Shown here: in pieces, positions 58,306-64,000 of the stretch | Numbering within the stretch: position 1 is the stretch's first letter | Layout: each line of letters begins with the position of its first letter | Assembly (NCBI GenBank): GCA_022376465.1 | Contig: JACDTU010000025.1 | Span: 248,001-312,000 of the forward strand | Length of the DNA stretch: 64,000 nucleotides | From: Cubamyces lactineus | Lineage: Eukaryota > Basidiomycota > Agaricomycetes > Polyporales > Polyporaceae | Direction of reading: 5' to 3' | Program-made: the position numbers and the translations under genes | Notes under the pieces: model-generated | Seen by the model: only the letters and a program-made list of their open reading frames with translations | Database searches by the model: none | What the model was told of the DNA's origin: nothing

Positions 58306-60254
58306 GGGGGTCGCTAGCTAGGTCGTCCGGAGCGCCAGGAAGCCGGAAATCGGCTGCGGTTCCGTTGGCTCTGGCATATATGTCCACTCGAGGCGCGCGC
58401 CTTCGAACGATCTGTCCGCATGTGCGTCGGACGCGGCAGTGATTTGTGTTCGTGATTAGGCATTCTAGTAGGCACCGCAGCACCTCAAACACGGAGGCGT
58501 AGCAGTGGAACACAGACGTTCGCGAGGCGTTATCGGGAGCTATGAACCTACATACGCCCACTGTTAGTAGACGCGCGGCGTGCGCTTGGCTGCAACAACA
58601 GATAGACAAGTTCCGGGCAGCGGGACATGAGCGGAGTATCACCGAATGTTTATGTATGTCAGTATTCCGTGTCACATCCTGCCAAATGCTAAGCAATCTT
58701 GGAGACTCACCTTTGTCCCATAGCACGTCTTTGCATCGCCAGACCAGAATGTATGCCTTAGGTAGGCATGAAGTACACTAGTTAGTCCCATATATGACAG
58801 CCACAGACTCTGAAGCCCGCACTCCAAATCATAGCCGGCCCAGAAATCGCCGCAGCCCGTGGTTGTCACATTCAGCAGTGGCCTTCGTGACTTCCAGAAG
58901 CAGCCCGCGCTGACAGAATTCTCTGGACAACTTGCGAAGGGCGTTGCGATATACGATACTAAGCCACATGCTCCGACACTTGTGTACGGCGCTGCGGGAG
59001 CAATGTGTAGTCCGAGAGATAGACGAACAGCTGCCTGACCTTGATGCAGCGTGTCATTACCTTGACGGCACGAGAGGTAAAATACACCGAGTTGAAAAAG
59101 GACGGCACGGAGAGGAGAGGCTAGCGTCCTGAATTGGTGCATGGGCCGGCTGAGCATCGGGTTTCGGGTATTAGTTGCAGTACCGCCAGCTCAGGTACGA
59201 ACGGATACAATACGGAATCCTGTAAGCATAACATCAGCGGACATCTACCGATTCAAATGTTCCTACAACGGAGATGCGCTCGGACACAGTAGCAACCTCA
59301 CGATTCTGTGAAACTCCCCGGCATTGAGTGCTCAACCGCGCGGTCACATGGCCCGGGACTACATGGATATCAAGAGGCGTCTCGTGCTACGCTCAAGCTC
59401 ACCTCGCGTCCAAATTGTCGGTTGCGAACCCTTGCGTGCCTTGAGCTAGGGCCGTAGCCCACACGTCTGGCGCTACGTTGAATGCGAGTCACTACGGTGA
59501 TGCTGGTACGGGCGGCCGGTGTGCGACGGGGACCTTGAGATACGAAGTTCCTACGGTTAACCGCTAGTGGTTCAGGAACGATGGAACATACTGTGATGTG
59601 CACCCAGCGGGTCGCGGGAGGATCGTATGCCAGTCCTTCACATTCTCGAAGGCTACCGCAGAATGCTTTCAATCGATCAGGATATCCATCCGCATGCACG
59701 TATGAGGTCATCTCGAGGCGACCTACAAACGGGCGAGAGGACTGGACGCAAAAGCACGGTTTTGGCACATGAGTTACCTGACGAACCACGAACCGCTTAT
59801 CTAAGTCAACGTGTGCGTATGTGGAACTATGCAGCAATGCAAGACTGACCGAGGCGGTATTGTTCTTGACGAACGACTGGTGACTAGTCGCAAGTATTCA
59901 CCCTGGGCCTTGTCAATCCAGTACTACCTGAAAAAGAATAGATCTATATATACCTAGCTAGGCTGGCATGACACGCAATACACAAGCACGCTAACACCTT
60001 CGAACAATTCAGGGGAGTCCTTAGAGGCTGACAAGTGATTTCCTACATCAGCTCATATACGGTGTGCGTTGTACTTGGAATACTTACGGCACGAGGAGGT
60101 TGATATACGCGGCGCGCGTAGTCATGATTTGTGCCACGTGGTACTCAGTGGCACTCAGACCAGGCGCTTATGGATCCTCGGCCCTTGGGCTATGCAATGA
60201 TCCAGCAACTTGTCCTTGTCCTTCGCAGTCCTCGCGTCTATCCCTCTGTCCGCG
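58306..60254. other. Intergenic, no gene seen
   Basis: Scattered ORFs up to 161 codons on the minus strand (59157-58672, 59837-59370) have no motif and no splice partner that I could extend. The final 200 bases should contain the promoter of the F-box gene. Confidence 0.5.
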
Positions 60255-61802
60255 ATGAATCAATCTCCCTCGTATGACGACCTTGCATCTTGGGATGACC
60301 TGGGTCCTGGAGCTGTTGAGATAGAGGACCCGAATGATATCAAGAAAGTGTACGAATCTCCTCGATCGAATAAGCATTTCCCCTAACACAACTCATATAT
60401 CAATTATCGCAGGGATCCGCGACCGTTGCCATCCGACATCGTGGAACTTGACAACTCCATTGCTGAGCTCGAAGCTCAGATTGCCGCGCTGAAGCTCAAG
60501 CGGGAACATCTACTCAGCCAAAGAGCCCTCATTGCACGCGTCCCAGCGGAGATTCTATGTCGCATCTTCGAACTTGGTGTCGATGGGGCTATAGATCTCC
60601 TGCCAACCATCAACCTCGTCTCACGACAGTGGCGGGAGATCGCTCTATCCGACTCAATTCTCTGGTCGTATATCGTGCTCGACTCCTCTTGGGGATGGCG
60701 TATTCCCTCTTTCATGCGCAAGATGCGTGCCCACCTTCAGCGTTCCAAGGAGTCGAAGCTGTACATCGAACTTGACCTGCACACTAACGATCTGGACGAC
60801 GCGCAAAACATCATGACAGAGCTGCAACCGCACCTCTCGAGATGTTACTCCCTCTATGTGTTCGCGCCAGATTGGCCCAGGGCACGGACCGTCCGAGAGT
60901 ACGCGTCGGAACTTGGCCCCGCCCTCGAGTGCTTCTACTTCAGTGTCGACTCCTCTGAGTCCGACATGGAACAGCCTGTCTGTATCCTGAGCCAGCCGTG
61001 CCCTCTTCTCAACTACGTGATGCTTGAACAGGCGCCACTGCAGTCTATCAACATAGCTACACCAGCTCTACGCCAATTGGACCTCGTCAGGCATCATCTG
61101 TGCCACTCTGGCCAAAGGATCGCTTACTCCTTCAAGGAGCTCGTAGCGCTCCTCACGAATTCGCGTTTGAAATGGTTCAATATGCGGTGGGGCTTCCTCA
61201 ACGTGGACACTAACGAGGACGCGTTCAGAGCGACTCCGGTCGTACACGAGCTGCCTGATCTGAAAGGCCTCGTATTCAATGTCGTTGATTCAGCCAGCAT
61301 CACCCTTTTCCTCGACACATTCTCCTTACCCGGTCTGGAGGGTATATCTGTACACTCTGGGGACGACATCCATTGGATTACGCGCGTTGCTCTTGCTCCG
61401 AAACAATTCCCTTCGCTGCGTCTTCTCGATCTCCGCAACTTCAACCTCAGTGGGGCAGGCTTGGCACCATTTGTACGCGCACTCTATCAACTTCCTCAGC
61501 TCACCGGTCTTGGGTTGGCACAACCATCCACGGGCGTCATCGGGTCGAGGTTCTTTGACGTCTTGGCGGCGGCACCCGAGACTGCAGGCGAATGGCTCTT
61601 GCCAAGGCTTGAAGCGCTATGTTTACAGAGCTGCGCTGATATCTCGGGGTACGAGCTTCTGCAGGTCGTTAACGCTCGTCGTGGCGCTGCGGACGCACAG
61701 GTGGCAAATATATCCTTCCTCAAGCTGTCGGAGTGCTACTTGGTCAGCTCAGAAGCGTTCGATCGGCTGACTACGCTTGTAGCGACCGTGCGCCTCCTGT
61801 AG
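60255..61802 (+). CDS. F-box protein with N-terminal coiled coil and LRR-like repeats
   Basis: Exon 1 (60255-60349) and exon 2 (60413-61802) join in phase to give 494 residues, starting MNQSPSYDDLASWDD. A short acidic N-terminus leads into a coiled coil (about 43-72, ELDNSIAELEAQIAALKLKR) and then an F-box (about 75-116, VPAEILCRIFELGV with LVSRQWREIALSDSILW). The remainder has irregular leucine-rich units (LRQLDLVRHHL, LPDLKGLVFNV, FPSLRLLDLRNFNLS, LPRLEALCLQSC, ISFLKLSECYLV). The coiled-coil-plus-F-box layout is common in agaricomycete F-box families. It should act as a substrate adaptor for an SCF ubiquitin ligase. Exon 2 alone has no good ATG at its start, which supports the two-exon model. 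Confidence 0.88.
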
Positions 61803-63167
61803 AGGCTTGGCTCATACCCTTCTATAGCCATTTCCGCATCTTACGTCTCTCCCATTCAACTCTCGACCAGTACAAATCATCATCATCTGCGTAAATCGGA
61901 CTCTCTGGAATGTGTAGCTTAGTCAACGAATCACATGTATGTAATGCTATGAAGTGAGACGGTGCGTCGTATATGCTATCTTCATGCTTTTAGACCATGA
62001 GTAACCATGAGTGAGCTGAGTAGTTGCTTGCTGAGTGCAGCTACATCATTCTCTCTAACCTGCGGTGCTCGGACCGTCAACGCTCACACACTAGCCGTGT
62101 ATGCCTTGGGTCGGTTGCATGTCGTCTTCAATGTGACTGGACGCCTGTGCAGGTGCTGTCATCTTCTCAACATGAAGACGGGATGAAACCGGCATTCGCA
62201 ATATATCTCTTTCGATGAACTACCTGGGTGCTCGGATGTCGCTGTCTCCGGTGAGCGTCCTCGCGGTGCGCACGCGTGTAGTATCTAATCCGTGTGGCAG
62301 TGTCCAGCCAGTGTCCATGCTGATGCAACTGGATCGAATGCGGGCCCCCTTCGACGCCCCAAAATCTCGGTACAGCTGATTCACGCTCGCTGAAACCTCT
62401 CTCGAGTCCTGTGCCAAACGTGCTTTCCGCCGCCGGCTCTCAGCGCCCCCAGAGGTCTCCGTCATCATGTCGGCAACTAAAGTTCGCAGAGAGTCGGGTT
62501 GTCTCATAATTCTGGCGTTCAATTCGAACTCCCGAGTCTCGTCGAACAGCCGGCGGCTCTTCCCGGGTCGGTCGGGATGTGGCCTACGACAGCTGCTTGC
62601 TCCGAGCATGTCACAGACTTCGACATACCTCATCCCGACCCTACTTCCGTTTCAATTGCTGTTCTGGTTTGGTACCCCTGGCTTCCAGAACACGGGTGTT
62701 TTACGCATCGGGTACCTCTGCACTACTGTGAGTAGAGCCTACTGACGTACTCCCCGATGAAGCCGGAGAGTTGCTGACTAAGTGCATAGGGGACGGTTGC
62801 TCGTATGAGCAATGCCACATCCCACATCTTCACTATATCACCGCTGCTCACTTGCATACCCAACCCGTCGGGTACCCCGGTTCGACGAGTGTGCGTACGA
62901 TCCGGATCTCACTGCTGAGAATGCAGTTATCAAATCTCGCATGCAATCTTGCGATCCCTCCCAGATTGCTCTTACGCCTGCACGCGGACAAGGGGGCTCG
63001 GGCGAATCAGCGCGGCGGTGTAGGCTCTCGGCCGCGCGGGCATTCAATTTTCGTCGTCTCTGGAAGGGGTAATTTGAGTGATTCTTGGCCAGAGACTTAT
63101 ATACCGAGGAGGCCACTGGGCGGGACGACCTGCACCGAGCCACCCTCCCCCGACCTCTCTTATACGC
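61803..63167. other. Intergenic with weak coding signals
   Basis: After the F-box stop there is about 400 bases of T-rich 3' sequence. A minus-strand ORF at 62633-62220 and a possible + strand spliced pair (about 62590-62730 joined to 62790 onward, giving FTHRVPLHY then WDGCSYEQCHIPHLHYI) have protein-like composition but no motif I know. Neither is called as a gene. Confidence 0.4.
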
Positions 63168-64000
63168 ATGTCATCGCCGGTCGTCGCTACCGTCAAGACT
63201 CTGCGGTCAGCAGATGGGACACCTATCCACGCCGAAGCGGTTGGTAACCCTCGGAATCCACACGTCGTGTTCGTGCACGAAGTGATGCTCTGCTCTGCGG
63301 TCTTTGACGAGCTCATGGGCGATCGGCGCTTAACTGACCATCTATATCTTGTGAGCGACCTCAGCCTTCGATCTGGCTGCGTTCTGATCCTTGCTGCCTC
63401 ACAGGTGCGGTACGATCTCCGCTGTCATGGCAAGAGTGGCGTGGTTCGCGGGGAAGAAGGCCACCATCCTGCTCGCCATGCCGATGACTTTCGCGCTGTG
63501 GTCAATGCATTCGGTGTGCAGAGACCGATCGTCGTAGCGTGGTGCGTTTTGACTCCTTCGTGCTCTCCACCGTCTGATTCGAAACTGCACAGGGGACTCG
63601 GTGGTAAGTCTCTCCGTCCAGACTAGACCTCCAAAACCAGGCGACCCTGACACTGCCGGACATCAGCGACTGCGGTGGCAGACGTTTGTGCGTCTATGTG
63701 CACAAACCCCATCTCTGGCGTTGTGTTCATCGCGCCATTACCCTTCCTGTGCACGAGCGTACCGCAGGGTGCTACAGGACGCATGCTGGAAGTGACGCAT
63801 GCACTCCGCTCTTCCCAGGATGCTGCGATCTCCGCCCGAGCCAAGACGGAATTTGTCCATGCGCTGTTCTCTGGGTCTGCTCGTCAGGTACCGGATATGC
63901 TCAAGTCTGCGTGGCTAGGTATGAGCGTGGCTCAGCCACCTGAAGTGACTAGATCCATCCTATCAGCCTCGCACGACCCCGCAAAGCTGCTCCAGGCAGG
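63168..64000 (+). CDS. Alpha/beta-hydrolase, 5' part, cut by the window edge
   Basis: Exons 63168-63350, 63405-63541, 63593-63603 and 63667 to beyond 64000 join in phase. The N-terminus shows the fold: VVFVHEVMLCSAVFDEL (strand and oxyanion loop, with VHE where VHG is usual), VRYDLRCHGKSG, HADDFRAVVNAFGVQRPIVVAW, then GLGG across the third exon. In agaricomycete relatives this elbow is normally WSLGG with the nucleophilic serine. Here the bases in the 11-base exon encode glycine (residue 108), so the catalytic serine appears to be missing. After it come ADVCASM, NPISGVVFIAPLPF and a cap-like helical region. The acid and histidine of the triad would lie past the edge. Substrate unknown. It may be a non-catalytic homologue, or the tiny exon may be misplaced. 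Confidence 0.8.

Noticed and set aside
58672..59157. 161-codon minus-strand ORF upstream of the second membrane gene
   Set aside because: No membrane pattern matching the neighbouring families and no motif.
62220..62633. 137-codon minus-strand ORF with segment FDETREFELNARIMRQPDS
   Set aside because: Composition is plausible for a protein, but there is no known motif, no promoter and no extension by splicing; kept only as a note.
62590..63072. Possible + strand two-exon gene before the hydrolase
   Set aside because: A good-looking intron (GTGAGT..TAG) gives a His/Cys-rich peptide, but I could not find a start, stop or family.

Overview
The window looks like nuclear DNA of a basidiomycete, most likely an agaricomycete of the polypore type. 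The genes carry many introns of about 45-70 bases with GT..AG ends and CTGAC/CTAAC-like branch sites. Two multi-pass membrane families typical of Agaricomycetes are present (a DUF6534 protein and a second, uncharacterised family), with F-box proteins and a Ty1/copia element of fungal type. There are no bacterial operons. I saw no tRNA or rRNA gene.

Bases 1-20337 are one block: four complete, apparently identical copies of a Ty1/copia LTR retrotransposon joined head to tail at an exact 5021-base period. Neighbouring copies share one LTR. The window opens inside an LTR, so the array or its left end lies to the left; the right end is at 20337. Each unit is LTR (394 bp) - primer binding site - intact 1516-codon gag-pol - polypurine tract. 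The primer binding site matches the anticodon arm, not the 3' end, of initiator tRNA-Met, which points to half-tRNA priming.

After about 1.7 kb of empty DNA come a DUF6534 membrane protein gene (22.0-24.3 kb, +), a gene of the second membrane family (24.8-26.3 kb, +), a secreted M28 metallopeptidase (26.9-28.5 kb, +) and an F-box protein (29.0-30.3 kb, -). From 30.3 to 46.9 kb I find no convincing gene, only GC-rich sequence with microsatellites and a small diverged duplication. Then follow a serine-rich protein of unknown function (47.0-48.8 kb, +), a minus-strand stretch at 50.0-52.8 kb that reads like broken exons of a tuberin (TSC2) gene, a cyclic-nucleotide phosphodiesterase (53.3-55.8 kb, +), a second copy of the 24.8-kb membrane gene in opposite orientation (56.8-58.3 kb, -), a coiled-coil/F-box/LRR protein (60.3-61.8 kb, +) and the start of an alpha/beta-hydrolase (63.2 kb to the edge, +) whose nucleophile elbow lacks the usual serine.

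The host genes do not form an obvious pathway. The phosphodiesterase would end cAMP signals and the F-box proteins would feed SCF ubiquitin ligases. The membrane proteins are orphans. The strongest unusual signal is the shared-LTR array and its anticodon-loop priming site.
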